Shown: positions 9,344 to 19,242 of the stretch, one piece after another
Layout: every line of letters begins with the position of its first letter
Position numbering within the stretch: the stretch's first letter is position 1
Source: Oxalobacteraceae bacterium
GTDB lineage: Bacteria > Pseudomonadota > Gammaproteobacteria > Burkholderiales > Burkholderiaceae_D
Reading direction: 5' to 3'
Assembly: GCA_003537575.1 (NCBI GenBank)
Contig: DPRS01000069.1
Coordinates: 32,116 to 96,115 of the forward strand
DNA length: 64,000 nucleotides
Notes under the pieces: generated by a model
What the model was told of the DNA's origin: nothing
The model's input: the letters and a program-made list of their open reading frames with translations, nothing else
Databases searched by the model: none
Made by a program: the position numbers and the translations under genes

Positions 9344-9371
9344 AAAAAACCGCCATCACTGGCGGTTTTTT
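9344..9371. terminator. Bidirectional rho-independent terminator
   Basis: AAAAAACCGCC (9344-9354) and GGCGGTTTTTT (9361-9371) form a perfect 11-bp palindrome with a 6-nt loop, giving a T tract on both strands. It lies in the 390-nt gene-free stretch between tldD and aroG. Apart from this, the repeats and the tldD terminator, I see nothing coding in that stretch. Confidence 0.85.
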
Positions 9372-9554
9372 CAGAAATCGGTTTAAGCTTTTTTATTCGC
9401 GCGCTTACCGCTTTTCCACCGCCGTTGGGCTGGAATAGCTAAAGTAAAACCAGAAGTAAAAGCGTGCGAGTTTCATCGAGATTACCAAAATATTCGCTGA
9501 TAGGGAAATATTGCTACAAATCGGGCCAAATGGCAAGTTCATGCCTGATTTTTA

Positions 9555-9583
9555 CAAAAAACGTCCGGACCTGCACCCGGACG
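9555..9583 (-). terminator. Rho-independent terminator of tldD
   Basis: CGTCCGG (9562-9568) pairs with CCGGACG (9577-9583), and on the minus strand a run of seven Ts follows. It starts 18 nt after the tldD stop codon. Confidence 0.85.
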
Positions 9584-9600
9584 CTGTGCTTCTGCTTCTA

Positions 9601-11061
9601 TCAGGCAGTCCCGCCCACCGTCACGCCATCGATGCGCATGGTCGGCTGGCCTACCCCGACCGGCACGCTCTGCCCCTCCTTGCCGCACACGCCGATGCCC
9701 GGGTCCAGGCGCATGTCGTTGCCGATCATCGATACCCGGTGCAGCACATCCGGTCCATTGCCGATCAGGGTTGCGCCCTTGACCGGATAAGTTACCTTGC
9801 CATCCTCGATCATGTAGGCTTCGCTGGCGGAGAAGACAAATTTACCATTGGTGATGTCGACCTGGCCGCCGCCGAAATTGACCGCATACAGGCCGTTCTT
9901 CACCGAGGCGATAATTTCCGCCGGATCCTTGTCGCCGGCCAGCATGTAGGTATTGGTCATGCGAGGCATCGGCAGATGGGCGAAGGATTCGCGGCGCGCG
10001 TTGCCGGTGACCGGCATCTTCATCAGGCGCGCGTTCAGGGTATCCTGAATATAGCCTTTCAGGATACCATCCTCGATCAGCGTGGTGCACTGGGTCGGAT
10101 TGCCTTCGTCATCGATGTTGAGCGAACCGCGACGGTCAGCCAGGGTGCCGTCATCCACCACCGTCACGCCTTTTGCCGCCACGCGCTCGCCGATGCGGCC
10201 GGAAAAGGTGCTCGAGCCCTTGCGGTTGAAGTCGCCTTCGAGGCCGTGGCCGACCGCTTCATGCAGCAGCACGCCTGGCCAACCCGGGCCCAGCACCACG
10301 GTCATGGGACCTGCCGGCGCCGGCCGCGCATCCAGGTTGACCAACGCCGAATCGACTGCCTCGGTGGCGTATTTTTCCAGCAAGTCATCGGTGAAGTAAT
10401 CGTAACGGTAGCGCCCGCCGCCGCCGGACGAGCCCATCTCGCGGCGGCCATCCTGCTCGGCGATCACCGTCACCGACAGCCGCACCAGCGGGCGGATGTC
10501 GGCCGCCAGCACGCCGTCGCTGCGCACCACCAGCACCACGTCGTATTCGCCGGCCAGGCCGGCCATGACCTGCACCACGCGCGGATCGCGGGCGCGGGCG
10601 ATGCGTTCGACCTTTTCCAGCAGCTTCACTTTCTGCGTGGCGTCCAGCGATACCAGCGGGTCGTTCGGCAGGTACAGGCTACGGCCGCCGCTGGGCTGGA
10701 TGGCCTGTGCCACCTTGATGCGTCCGGCCCCCTGCCGCGCGATGGTGCGGGTGGCGGCGGCGGCTTCGTTCAGGGCGCGCTCGGAAATTTCGTCGGAATA
10801 GGAAAACGCCGTCTTGTCGCCCGAAACCGCGCGCACGCCGACGCCCTGGTCGATCGAAAAGCTGCCGGTCTTGACGATGCCCTCTTCCAGGCTCCAGCCT
10901 TCATTCTTGGTGAACTGGAAGTACAGGTCGGCGTAGTCGACCTTGTGGGTAAACATCGTGCCCAGCGCCGTGAGCAGCTTCGATTCATCCAGGCCGAAAG
11001 GCGTGAGCAGGATATCGCGGGCGGTGGCCAGCGCGGTCAGATTGGGTTCGAATGGATTCAT
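9601..11061 (-). CDS. tldD: Metalloprotease TldD
   Basis: TldD is the zinc-bearing subunit of the TldD/TldE (PmbA) protease, which trims peptides such as microcin B17 and degrades unfolded peptides in the cytosol. The 486-residue product has the metal motif [11 protein letters not shown] (HExxxH) in its centre and the C-terminal [20 protein letters not shown] region. The family-typical glycine-rich end ([17 protein letters not shown]) is intact. Its partner pmbA is not in this window. It is the last gene of the conserved string yhdP-nitrilase-tldD and is closed by its own terminator. Confidence 0.96.
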   Translation of the reverse strand: MNPFEPNLTALATARDILLTPFGLDESKLLTALGTMFTHKVDYADLYFQFTKNEGWSLEEGIVKTGSFSIDQGVGVRAVSGDKTAFSYSDEISERALNEAAAATRTIARQGAGRIKVAQAIQPSGGRSLYLPNDPLVSLDATQKVKLLEKVERIARARDPRVVQVMAGLAGEYDVVLVVRSDGVLAADIRPLVRLSVTVIAEQDGRREMGSSGGGGRYRYDYFTDDLLEKYATEAVDSALVNLDARPAPAGPMTVVLGPGWPGVLLHEAVGHGLEGDFNRKGSSTFSGRIGERVAAKGVTVVDDGTLADRRGSLNIDDEGNPTQCTTLIEDGILKGYIQDTLNARLMKMPVTGNARRESFAHLPMPRMTNTYMLAGDKDPAEIIASVKNGLYAVNFGGGQVDITNGKFVFSASEAYMIEDGKVTYPVKGATLIGNGPDVLHRVSMIGNDMRLDPGIGVCGKEGQSVPVGVGQPTMRIDGVTVGGTA

Positions 11062-11159
11062 GTGCGGGCTGGAAAATTAAAGATGGGCTGCCCGGCTGAA
11101 CCAGCCGGACAAAAAACATTGTAGATCAACTGGCAAGATGGCGCTGCGCCGATGGCGGA

Positions 11160-11981
11160 TCACAGCTTGCGGTGACGCAATGCCGGCAGGTTTTCACGCA
11201 CGCGCGCCAGCTCAGCGGCATCCAGCTCCCCCAGCACCACGCCCTCGCCTTCGGGCAAGACGGCCTTGATCTCGCCCCAGGGATCGATCAGCATGCTGTG
11301 CCCCCAGGTGCGGCGGCCGTTGACATGCCTGCCGCCCTGCGCGGCCGCCAGCACATAGCACTGGTTTTCAATGGCGCGCGCGCGCAGCAGGATTTCCCAG
11401 TGCGCGCGGCCGGTCGTATAGGTAAAGGCCGCCGGCACCACGATCAGCGACACTGGCCCCATGGCCCGATACAGCTCCGGGAAGCGCAAGTCGTAACAGA
11501 CTGACAGGCCGACCTCGCCGAACGGCGCGCCGAATACCGTGACATCCTTGCCGTGCACGATGGTTTGCGATTCGTCGTAGGATTCCTCGCCTTTGGTGAA
11601 GCTGAACAGATGGATCTTGTCGTAGCGCGACACCATGGCGCCGTCCGGCCCGTACACCAGCGTGGCATTCATCACCTTGCCGGCTTCCTGCGCCACCAGC
11701 GGCAAGGTGCCGCCGATCAGCCAGATCTTGTGTTCGCGGGCCAGCTCGGACATGAAGCGCTGAATCGGTCCACCGTCGAGCGCCTCGGCCAGCCTGACCT
11801 TGTCGGCGTCGTGCATGCCCATGACCGGCCAGTATTCCGGCAGCAAGACCAGCTGCGCGCCCTGCGCGGCAGCGTCGGCAATCAGACGGCGCGCAACCGC
11901 GAAATTCTCTTCCACGACGGGCGTGGAAACCATTTGCACCGCGGCGACTTTAATTGGATTATCTTGCATGGGATTGGTCAT
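11160..11981 (-). CDS. Carbon-nitrogen hydrolase (nitrilase superfamily, Nit-like omega-amidase/deaminated glutathione amidase)
   Basis: The product is a full-length nitrilase-superfamily amidase of about 273 residues from this ATG. The Glu-Lys-Cys triad is visible as LLPEYW (Glu), YDKIHLF (Lys) and LSVCYDLRFPELYR (Cys). The CYDLRFPE context fits the Nit1/Nit2 branch, which hydrolyses deaminated glutathione or alpha-ketoglutaramate, so a metabolite-repair role is likely. Starts at 11993 (GTG, overlapping the yhdP stop as GTGA), 11981 and 11969 are all possible; none has a clear Shine-Dalgarno. The gene lies between yhdP and tldD, a conserved proteobacterial order. Confidence 0.9.
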   Translation of the reverse strand: MTNPMQDNPIKVAAVQMVSTPVVEENFAVARRLIADAAAQGAQLVLLPEYWPVMGMHDADKVRLAEALDGGPIQRFMSELAREHKIWLIGGTLPLVAQEAGKVMNATLVYGPDGAMVSRYDKIHLFSFTKGEESYDESQTIVHGKDVTVFGAPFGEVGLSVCYDLRFPELYRAMGPVSLIVVPAAFTYTTGRAHWEILLRARAIENQCYVLAAAQGGRHVNGRRTWGHSMLIDPWGEIKAVLPEGEGVVLGELDAAELARVRENLPALRHRKL

Positions 11982-11989
11982 GGTTCTGT

Positions 11990-14900
11990 TCACGGATTCG
12001 GTATTGTACGGGGTGTCAGGAAATCCCCCTGGACTGGGTTGGCAGCGGCTTCATTCTTTCTGGCGAGCTTGGTCACCAGGGGATCTTTCCAGGGACCGGT
12101 GATCTGGTACTCGAAGGTAAATGCCTTCATCAGCGGGTCACGCAGAAACAACTGGGCCAGGAAGGTACCCAAGCCGATCACCGGGTTGACCGCCAGACCA
12201 TACACGATCGAGGCGGCACCCGCATTGATTTCGGGGATGACCGCCACGTGCAGGTTGGCGCTTTCCCTGGCGATATCGGCAGTGCCATCCATGAGCGCAG
12301 TGGCGTTTACGCCGCGCATCTTGAAATTGTCAGTCTTTGCCACGCCGCGCGCAATCGTGGCCGTGCCGACGATGCCATCGAAAGCAAAGCCTTGCGAAAA
12401 CACGTCGCGAAAATCCAGCGTCAACCGGCGCGGCAGCGACTGCAGGCTCAGCACGCCGAGCAATTTGGCGGCGGCGGGATCAGCCTTGAGAAATTGTCCG
12501 GCGCCGATATTCAGGCTCAATTGACCATCCAGCGAAGGGATATCCAGGTCGAAAGGCAAGCCCTTCCAGCTCAATTGCCCTTCCATTTTTCCCTTGCCGC
12601 CGCGTAGCACATTGCTGAAGCCGAAGCGGTCCAGCAATTTGCCGGCATCGACGATCTCGAGCGTGTAATCCAGGTTCGACTGGTTGCTGCCTTCGCGCGT
12701 GATCCATTTGCCCTGCGCCTGCAATTCACCGTCCGGATTGACGATCGCCAGCTTGTTGATGCGCCACTCGCGCACACCGCCGGAAGGACGCATGTTATTG
12801 GCCTGCAGTTCCAGGTGACCGAAACGCTTGCCGAACAGTTCGAAATTCTCCGCAGTGATATCCAGCGCCGGGATCTGCGCCGCTTCCTGCTTTCCTTCCA
12901 ATAATTCAGAGACATCCGAAGCGGCCGATTCCGGCACCACCAGCGACGCCAGGCGCGCGGTCACCCTTCCCAGCCCCCGGCCGGAACGCGATTCTTCCCA
13001 GGTGACATAGCCGGATGCCTGGGCCGAGTCGATGTTGGCTTGCCATGCGCCCTGCAGATGCGAAGCGCCGACCACCACATTGTCGAGCTTCTTGCCGGCC
13101 ACAATCAGTTCGCCGGCGCGCGCCGCCAGCACTTCAGGCTCGAAATACTGCGACAGGCCGGATTCCGCCGCTGCCGTCCCGGCAGCCGTTCTTGCCGACG
13201 CCGGCGCAGCTGACTTGCCGGCATCAAGGATGTCCGATACCAACTGGTTCCATGCATCGATATTCAGCGACGGCAGGGTGACGTTGGCGATCACGCCGCT
13301 CTCCGGCTGCGGCGGCGGCACGTTGATGCCTATGCCGCCGCGCAAAACCCGCCACGAGGCGTTTTTGGCCGGCGTCCCAGGTACCTTCTCGCGCTGATAC
13401 CAGGCCGCGATGGCGCTGCCGGCGCTGACCTTGATCTCGTCGCGCATGCTGCCGGAATCGGTGCCGCCCTTGTCAATCAACTCCAGCTTGAAGGGCATGG
13501 CGTCACGGGCGGCTTTTTGCAAGGGCGCAGGAAAATTCAGGCCGATGCCTTGCAGACTCGAATCGACCGTGACATTGGTCTGACCGCCCTTTCTGACGCG
13601 GATCAGCGTTGCGTAACGGGTGCTGCCGCTGATGCGCTGGCCGACGCGCTGCAGCGCCGGATCCGGATAAGCACTGCGCAAGCCTTCCGCGGTCAGGCCG
13701 CCGGCGGCCTTGATGATGATGGTACCGTCTTTCAGGGTATTCCCGGTGACGACTGCCATCCCGCCCAGGAACCCCGTTCTGACGGATGGCAGGTTGATGC
13801 CCTGCTCGGAAAATTCCAGCTTGCCGCTGGCACCCGCCAGGGTCGGCAAGCCGTTGAACAGCACGATGTCATTGCCGAGGAATTGCAAACCGCCCTGCAC
13901 TTTCGTATTCTCGACTTCATTCAGCGGCATTTGCAGCTTCAGCGCCAGCCTGGCCTTGCCGCTGGCCTTGCTCTCTTCGGTAAAATTGCCGATCCATTCC
14001 GCCACCGGGCTGGCGTTCACGTAATGGATGAAATCCTGGAGGCTAGCTTCGGCCTGGCCATCGATATTGAGCATGGGATGATCGGACAAGAGGTCCGGAA
14101 TCACCGCCTTGACATTGGCAAGCTCGGCCCCGCCGGTGCGGGCGCTGTCCGCCTTGATCTCCAGGTGGGCGCGGTTGAAAGCGATCGTGCCCTGGATATC
14201 TTCCAGGATCGGCCAGAACGGCGACTTGCCATCTGCTGCGAAATCGCCTGGCGTGTAATTGATCCGGCCATCGGCAATTTTGCCGCTGAGAGTGAATTCG
14301 CCCGCAGGCTTGACGCCGGGCCGCTCGCTTCTGAACGGGAAGTTTGCCAGGTTGCCCTTGAGCTTGAGCGCCAGGTTTTGCGCCTTGCCGCCCTCCAGGC
14401 CGCCCTCCAGCCAGGTCCGGGTCTCGGTGGGCGTCTGCAACGGCAGATACCGGCCGACTTTGCTCAGATCCAGTTCGGCGATCCTGCCGGACAGGTCGAT
14501 CTGCCCCATGGGCGCGCCGCCGTCACGGGCTTGCAGCGGCATCAGATGACGCCCCGCGAGGGAAGCGGAAAGACCATCCAGGGCAAAGTTCATGCGCTCG
14601 ATTTCCAGCAGTAGCTGCTCGCCGTTCTGGATAGACCAGCTGGCTTGCATGTCTAGTTTGTCGAACGATATGAGCGGTTCGCTGAAATATCCAGGCACGT
14701 CCAGTTGCAGTCCGTTCGACAGCAGCTGGAAATTACCGCCCTTGTCGCTGGCATCCACGGTGCCGCTCAGGTTCTGGAAACCGGGCAGCGCCGGCAGCGC
14801 TGCCTGGGCCGGCTGGTTGCCGGACTTCGGGCGCGCCGGCCGCAGCGGCTGGGCATTCATGGAGAGGCCAGCAAAGATGCCCTTGACGCGGTACGCCGCC

Positions 14901-16240
14901 AGCGCCGGGTAACTGCCTTGCCACTGCACGGAAAAATCCCGCAGCTGCCCGCGCGGCATGAAATCGGCCAGCATTTCGTGCTGACCGGCAGGCAGGGGCA
15001 AGCGCCCGGCAAAGCTGGCCAGGGTATGCAAATCAATCAAGCGAGCGCTCACTTCGAATTTTTCCGGCTGGCCGTCGCGCGCCGGGGTATAGCGTTCGGA
15101 CAAGGTCGTCTTTGGAAAGACCAACCCTTCCCTGGTCCTGAAGGAAAAGTCGGAGAGCGCAATCGCGTGGCCGTGCGCCCCGAAGGTCGGCGTGCCGTCC
15201 TGGCGCCGCGGATCGATTTCTTCCTTGACCGAGAAGCGGCCATCCACCTGCACCAGATCGAGCGGCTGCAAATCGGGACGCAGGCGCGTATGAACGTCGG
15301 CCAGGGACAGCTCGGCGCTGAAATCGGCCACCCTGGCATGATCGAATTTGAGCCAGGCACGCACTGAACCGCGGCCCTGCGTCAGTTCGAACGGATAATC
15401 GACATGGGCTTTCCACGCCGTCAGGTCGGTTTCGCGTAAATCCGCATACAGCTCACCGGTCCAGCGGCTGACGTCGGAAATCCGCCTGGCGAAGTGCGGA
15501 TGATAAAAATCGGCGCGCACATCCAGCGGCTGCGCGTAGGCCACCGGAGGCGTGGCGAGCAAGGCGAAGCGGTGGCGTCGCCAGCGGTTGCGCATGACAA
15601 AATCGACGTCCTGCAATACCAGTTCGGGTGCCTCGCGCATTTCATCCAGCCAGCTCAGGCGACCGCCGCGGATCGCGATCTCTTCCTGCTCGAGTACCCA
15701 GTCCATGCCCCTGCTATCGCCGGTTCCTCCCTGGCGCATATCCACCAGAATGCCGCCGACATGCAGGATGCCGTCGCGGTCGCGCCGGATCGCCATGTCA
15801 GGCTGGTCGATTTCCAGGCGATGCAGGCGCAGCTCGCCCACCAGCAGCGAAGACCAGGCCAGCGTTGCCGATACTCTGGGCAAGACCAGTCCCGGCTGGC
15901 CGGCGGCATCGCGCACCACGACCTTGCCCAAGCTCAGATGGGGTCTCAGCCCGCGCCAGGAAGCCTGCAGGCTACCGGCTGTCACCGGACGGCCGAGCGC
16001 GCGGCTGGCCGCTTGCTCAATCTCCGGCTGGTAGGCATCGATGTTTGGCAAGACCACGTAGCGCAAGGCAAGAATCAATGCGGCAAACAGGAAATAGCCA
16101 AGAATCAGGAGCTTGAACAGTGCACCGAGCAAATGGTGGCTGGCGCTATTGGCATAACGGTAAGCGCCTTGCGCCGTCGCCCAGAAAGCACCAAGGCGCT
16201 GGCGTACAGGTAAGGGCGAAAGGTATTGGTCTCTTGGCAT
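11990..16240 (-). CDS. yhdP: YhdP family AsmA-like lipid-transport/outer-membrane barrier protein
   Basis: This 1416-residue protein belongs to the YhdP (TIGR02099) family. An N-terminal membrane anchor (about residues 38-65, LLGALFKLLILGYFLFAALI) is followed by an AsmA-type start (AASRALGRPVTAGSLQASWR). A very long periplasmic beta-rich repeat region and a C-terminal AsmA_2/DUF3971 domain complete it. E. coli YhdP, TamB and YdbH redundantly bridge the envelope and carry phospholipids to the outer membrane. The ATG at 16240 is preferred over the TTG one codon earlier. It heads the yhdP-nitrilase-tldD operon and is divergent from glnE. Confidence 0.93.
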   Translation of the reverse strand: MPRDQYLSPLPVRQRLGAFWATAQGAYRYANSASHHLLGALFKLLILGYFLFAALILALRYVVLPNIDAYQPEIEQAASRALGRPVTAGSLQASWRGLRPHLSLGKVVVRDAAGQPGLVLPRVSATLAWSSLLVGELRLHRLEIDQPDMAIRRDRDGILHVGGILVDMRQGGTGDSRGMDWVLEQEEIAIRGGRLSWLDEMREAPELVLQDVDFVMRNRWRRHRFALLATPPVAYAQPLDVRADFYHPHFARRISDVSRWTGELYADLRETDLTAWKAHVDYPFELTQGRGSVRAWLKFDHARVADFSAELSLADVHTRLRPDLQPLDLVQVDGRFSVKEEIDPRRQDGTPTFGAHGHAIALSDFSFRTREGLVFPKTTLSERYTPARDGQPEKFEVSARLIDLHTLASFAGRLPLPAGQHEMLADFMPRGQLRDFSVQWQGSYPALAAYRVKGIFAGLSMNAQPLRPARPKSGNQPAQAALPALPGFQNLSGTVDASDKGGNFQLLSNGLQLDVPGYFSEPLISFDKLDMQASWSIQNGEQLLLEIERMNFALDGLSASLAGRHLMPLQARDGGAPMGQIDLSGRIAELDLSKVGRYLPLQTPTETRTWLEGGLEGGKAQNLALKLKGNLANFPFRSERPGVKPAGEFTLSGKIADGRINYTPGDFAADGKSPFWPILEDIQGTIAFNRAHLEIKADSARTGGAELANVKAVIPDLLSDHPMLNIDGQAEASLQDFIHYVNASPVAEWIGNFTEESKASGKARLALKLQMPLNEVENTKVQGGLQFLGNDIVLFNGLPTLAGASGKLEFSEQGINLPSVRTGFLGGMAVVTGNTLKDGTIIIKAAGGLTAEGLRSAYPDPALQRVGQRISGSTRYATLIRVRKGGQTNVTVDSSLQGIGLNFPAPLQKAARDAMPFKLELIDKGGTDSGSMRDEIKVSAGSAIAAWYQREKVPGTPAKNASWRVLRGGIGINVPPPQPESGVIANVTLPSLNIDAWNQLVSDILDAGKSAAPASARTAAGTAAAESGLSQYFEPEVLAARAGELIVAGKKLDNVVVGASHLQGAWQANIDSAQASGYVTWEESRSGRGLGRVTARLASLVVPESAASDVSELLEGKQEAAQIPALDITAENFELFGKRFGHLELQANNMRPSGGVREWRINKLAIVNPDGELQAQGKWITREGSNQSNLDYTLEIVDAGKLLDRFGFSNVLRGGKGKMEGQLSWKGLPFDLDIPSLDGQLSLNIGAGQFLKADPAAAKLLGVLSLQSLPRRLTLDFRDVFSQGFAFDGIVGTATIARGVAKTDNFKMRGVNATALMDGTADIARESANLHVAVIPEINAGAASIVYGLAVNPVIGLGTFLAQLFLRDPLMKAFTFEYQITGPWKDPLVTKLARKNEAAANPVQGDFLTPRTIPNP

Positions 16241-16309
16241 CAATAGAAACTGGTTGTCCCTGCCTGGCGGGGTTTCTGACCTCTGGTAACAGCGACAATC
16301 GGAGACAGG

Positions 16310-16321
16310 GTCAGCGCTGAC
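16310..16321. promoter_or_regulatory. 12-bp perfect palindrome between yhdP and glnE
   Basis: GTCAGCGCTGAC is a perfect inverted repeat in the 188-nt divergent spacer between yhdP and glnE. It could be an operator acting on either gene. I do not recognise the binding protein and it may be chance. Confidence 0.3.
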
Positions 16322-16428
16322 GGACCAAACCCGGCGTACAATGAAGTAATAAAAAAATATGCATCGCCTGCTATAGGCTCATGCCATGCACCATAAAACC
16401 GGCTTGGCTTCCATCACTGTTTTTATCT

Positions 16429-19149
16429 ATGACAATTCATTCCTTGACTGGTGCCCTTGCCTCACGGTTTTATTCACGCTGGCTGGCTGCCGATCCGGTT
16501 CGGCCGGCCTTGGCCGCAAGCCTAGCCGGATTATCGCTTGACCCGGCAGTTTTTGCCAAAGTTTTACAAAATGAAACAGCAGCAGGCATGCCATTGCCGC
16601 GCGCGATGCGGCGTTTGCGCAACCTGGTCATCGCTGTCCTGATCGAGCGCGACCTGACCGGCCGCGCCGACCTGGAAGAGGTGCTCGCCACCATGACCAG
16701 CCTGGCCGAATTCGCCGTGCAAACCCATGCCGCCGCGCTGACCGAGGAACTGATCCAGCGCCACGGCACGCCGATCGGCGAGGAATCCGGCAAGCGCCAG
16801 GATCTGATCGTGCTCGGCATGGGCAAGCTGGGCGGCGGCGAATTGAATGTCTCCTCCGACATCGACCTGATCTTCGTCTACCCGGAAGATGGCGAAACCC
16901 GCGCCGACAGCCCGGAACAGAAATCGCTGTCCAACCATGAATTCTTCGTCCGCCTGGGCAAGCGCCTGATCAAGGATATCGCCGACATCACCGAGGATGG
17001 CTTCACCTTCCGCGTCGACATGGCCTTGCGACCGAACGGCGCTTCGGGACCGCTGGCGGCCAGCTTCGGCATGGTCGAGGAATACCTGCTCGTGCAGGGA
17101 CGCGAATGGGAACGCTACGCCTGGGTCAAGGCACGCGCGCTGACCGGGCAGCCGGACGATATCGCCGCGCTGGAAGCCATCGTCAAGCCCTTCGTCTACC
17201 GGCGCTACCTGGATTTCGGCGCCATCGAGGCAATGCGCGGCATGCATGCGCAAATCCGCGCCGAGGTCATCCGCCAGGAGACCCGGCACCCCGAGCGCAG
17301 CCACAACGTCAAGCTGGGGCGCGGCGGCATCCGCGAGATCGAATTCCTTTCGCAGGTATTCCAGCTGATCCGCGGCGGCCGCGATGCCGATCTGTGCGAC
17401 CGTTCCACCCGCCATACCCTGCGCACTCTCGCCACGAAACAATTGCTGGGCGCGGAAGAAGTCGAGCAGCTGCTGGAAGCCTACACTTTCCTGCGCAATC
17501 TGGAACACCGGCTGCAGTATCTGGAAGATGCCCAGACTCACACGCTGCCAGCCAACGAGGCCGACCGCCTGATCATCGCCGGCATGATGGGGCATGACGA
17601 TACGCCGGCGCTGCTGGAAGCACTGGACGCCCGGCGCAAGTTCGTCGCCGCGCGCTTCGATGCGATTTTCGCCGACAAGAACAGCAAGGAAAGCGACGAT
17701 GACGAATGCCGGGCGGCGAGTCAGGCCGCGGTGGCGCAGGGCGACGATCTCGACACCCTGCAGGCGTCGCTGGCCGGACTGGGCTTTACCGATGCGCCCG
17801 CCGCCGCGCAGCGCCTGTGGACGACGCTGCATTCGGCGCGCCTGCAATCGCTGCCGGCGGCCAGCCGCAACCGCGTGATTGCGCTGACCAACAGCGCCCT
17901 GCCCCTGATCGCCGCCAGCGCCGATGCGCAAACCGCCACGCTCAATCGCCTGCTGGATTTTTTCGAGGCGATCGCCAGGCGCGCCGCTTACCTTGCATTG
18001 CTGACGGAGTATCCGCATGCACTGAAGCGGGTGGTGCGCATGATGCACGCCAGCGGCTGGGCGGCGCAGTACATGACGCGGCACCCGATCCTGCTCGACG
18101 AGCTGCTCGACGACCGCAGCCTCAAGGCAGCTCCGGACTGGCCAGCCTTTGCGGCGGAGCTGCAGCGGCAGATGGATACCGTTGCCGGCGACACCGAGTT
18201 GCAGATGGATACCCTGCGCGAAATGCACCACGCACAGCTGATGCGACTGCTGGCGCAAGACCTGGAAGGCGACCTTTCCGTCGAACGCCTGGCCGATCAT
18301 CTTTCCGCGCTGGCCGACATCCTGGTCGGCGCCACCGTGCAGGCGGCCTGGCAAACCATTCCCAAGCGCCACCGCGAGACGCCGCAGTTTGCCGTGATCG
18401 CCTATGGCAAGCTGGGCGGCAAGGAACTCGGCTACGCCTCCGACCTCGACGTCATCTTCCTGTACGACGACGACGACCAGGAAGCGCCGGCGCACTATGC
18501 CAAGCTGGCGCAGCGCTTCATCACCTGGATGACCAGCCACACCGCCGCCGGCATCCTGTTCGACGTCGACATCGCGCTGCGCCCGGACGGCGCCAGCGGC
18601 CTCTTGGTGACCAGCGTGGCTTCATTTGAAAAGTACCAGGCGGAATCCGCCTGGCTGTGGGAGCACCAGGCCATCACGCGAGCCCGTTTCTGCGCCGGCG
18701 ACGCCGATATCGGCGCACGCTTCGAGGCGATCCGCGAAGCGGTGCTGCGCAAGGAACGCGAGGAAGCGGCGCTGAAACAGGAAGTGCAGGCGATGCGCCA
18801 GCGCATGCACGAAGGCCATCCCAACGCCGGTACGCTGTTCGACCTGAAGCACGACAGCGGCGGCATGATCGACATCGAATTCATGGTGCAGTACCTGATC
18901 CTGCGCCACGCCGCGCGGCATCCGGAACTGGTCGCCGACATCGGCAACATCGCCCTGCTGAAGCTGTGCGGGAAGCTCGGCCTGATCGATGCGGAGTTGG
19001 CCGGCCAGGTGTCCGATGCCTACCGCGCCTATCGCAAGCTGCAGCACCAGATCCGGCTGCAGGGAGAAGACAAGGCACGCGTCGAATCGGCAAAAGTGGA
19101 AAAGGAAGCCGTCGCCGTGCGCGAATTGTGGCGACAGATTTTCGGCTGA
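16429..19149 (+). CDS. glnE: Bifunctional glutamine synthetase adenylyltransferase/adenylyl-removing enzyme
   Basis: GlnE adenylylates and deadenylylates glutamine synthetase in response to PII and glutamine, tuning ammonium assimilation. The 906-residue product has two nucleotidyltransferase domains. The N-terminal adenylyl-removing site carries GKLGGGELNVSSDIDLIF (about residues 130-150). The C-terminal adenylyl-transferase site carries GKLGGKELGYASDLDVIF (about 658-678). The acidic metal ligands (SDID, SDLD) are intact in both. The ATG at 16429 is chosen because the protein then starts near the family norm; an in-frame ATG at 16381 would add 16 atypical residues. It ends at a bidirectional terminator shared with gap. 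Confidence 0.95.
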   Translation: MTIHSLTGALASRFYSRWLAADPVRPALAASLAGLSLDPAVFAKVLQNETAAGMPLPRAMRRLRNLVIAVLIERDLTGRADLEEVLATMTSLAEFAVQTHAAALTEELIQRHGTPIGEESGKRQDLIVLGMGKLGGGELNVSSDIDLIFVYPEDGETRADSPEQKSLSNHEFFVRLGKRLIKDIADITEDGFTFRVDMALRPNGASGPLAASFGMVEEYLLVQGREWERYAWVKARALTGQPDDIAALEAIVKPFVYRRYLDFGAIEAMRGMHAQIRAEVIRQETRHPERSHNVKLGRGGIREIEFLSQVFQLIRGGRDADLCDRSTRHTLRTLATKQLLGAEEVEQLLEAYTFLRNLEHRLQYLEDAQTHTLPANEADRLIIAGMMGHDDTPALLEALDARRKFVAARFDAIFADKNSKESDDDECRAASQAAVAQGDDLDTLQASLAGLGFTDAPAAAQRLWTTLHSARLQSLPAASRNRVIALTNSALPLIAASADAQTATLNRLLDFFEAIARRAAYLALLTEYPHALKRVVRMMHASGWAAQYMTRHPILLDELLDDRSLKAAPDWPAFAAELQRQMDTVAGDTELQMDTLREMHHAQLMRLLAQDLEGDLSVERLADHLSALADILVGATVQAAWQTIPKRHRETPQFAVIAYGKLGGKELGYASDLDVIFLYDDDDQEAPAHYAKLAQRFITWMTSHTAAGILFDVDIALRPDGASGLLVTSVASFEKYQAESAWLWEHQAITRARFCAGDADIGARFEAIREAVLRKEREEAALKQEVQAMRQRMHEGHPNAGTLFDLKHDSGGMIDIEFMVQYLILRHAARHPELVADIGNIALLKLCGKLGLIDAELAGQVSDAYRAYRKLQHQIRLQGEDKARVESAKVEKEAVAVRELWRQIFG

Positions 19150-19195
19150 GCACGGCGACGGGCGGAAGACATACCGTCGCCACGTGGCATACAAC

Positions 19196-19222
19196 AAAAC
19201 GCCCCGACAAGCGGGGCGTTTT
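19196..19222. terminator. Bidirectional terminator between glnE and gap
   Basis: AAAACGCCCCG (19196-19206) and CGGGGCGTTTT (19212-19222) form a perfect 11-bp stem with a 5-nt loop, with T tracts on both strands. It separates the convergent glnE and gap-tkt units. Confidence 0.9.
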
Positions 19223-19242
19223 CAATTGCGGACCAGCCTGAA

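Noticed and set aside
9511..11124. 537-codon open frame on the plus strand opposite tldD
   Set aside because: It is a GC-rich shadow of tldD. The product is a His/Arg/Ala-rich low-complexity string with no domain, and tldD on the other strand is complete with its HExxxH motif.
16564..18540. 658-codon minus-strand frame opposite glnE
   Set aside because: It mirrors the codon structure of glnE, has no recognisable domain and lies entirely inside a gene with two intact catalytic motifs.
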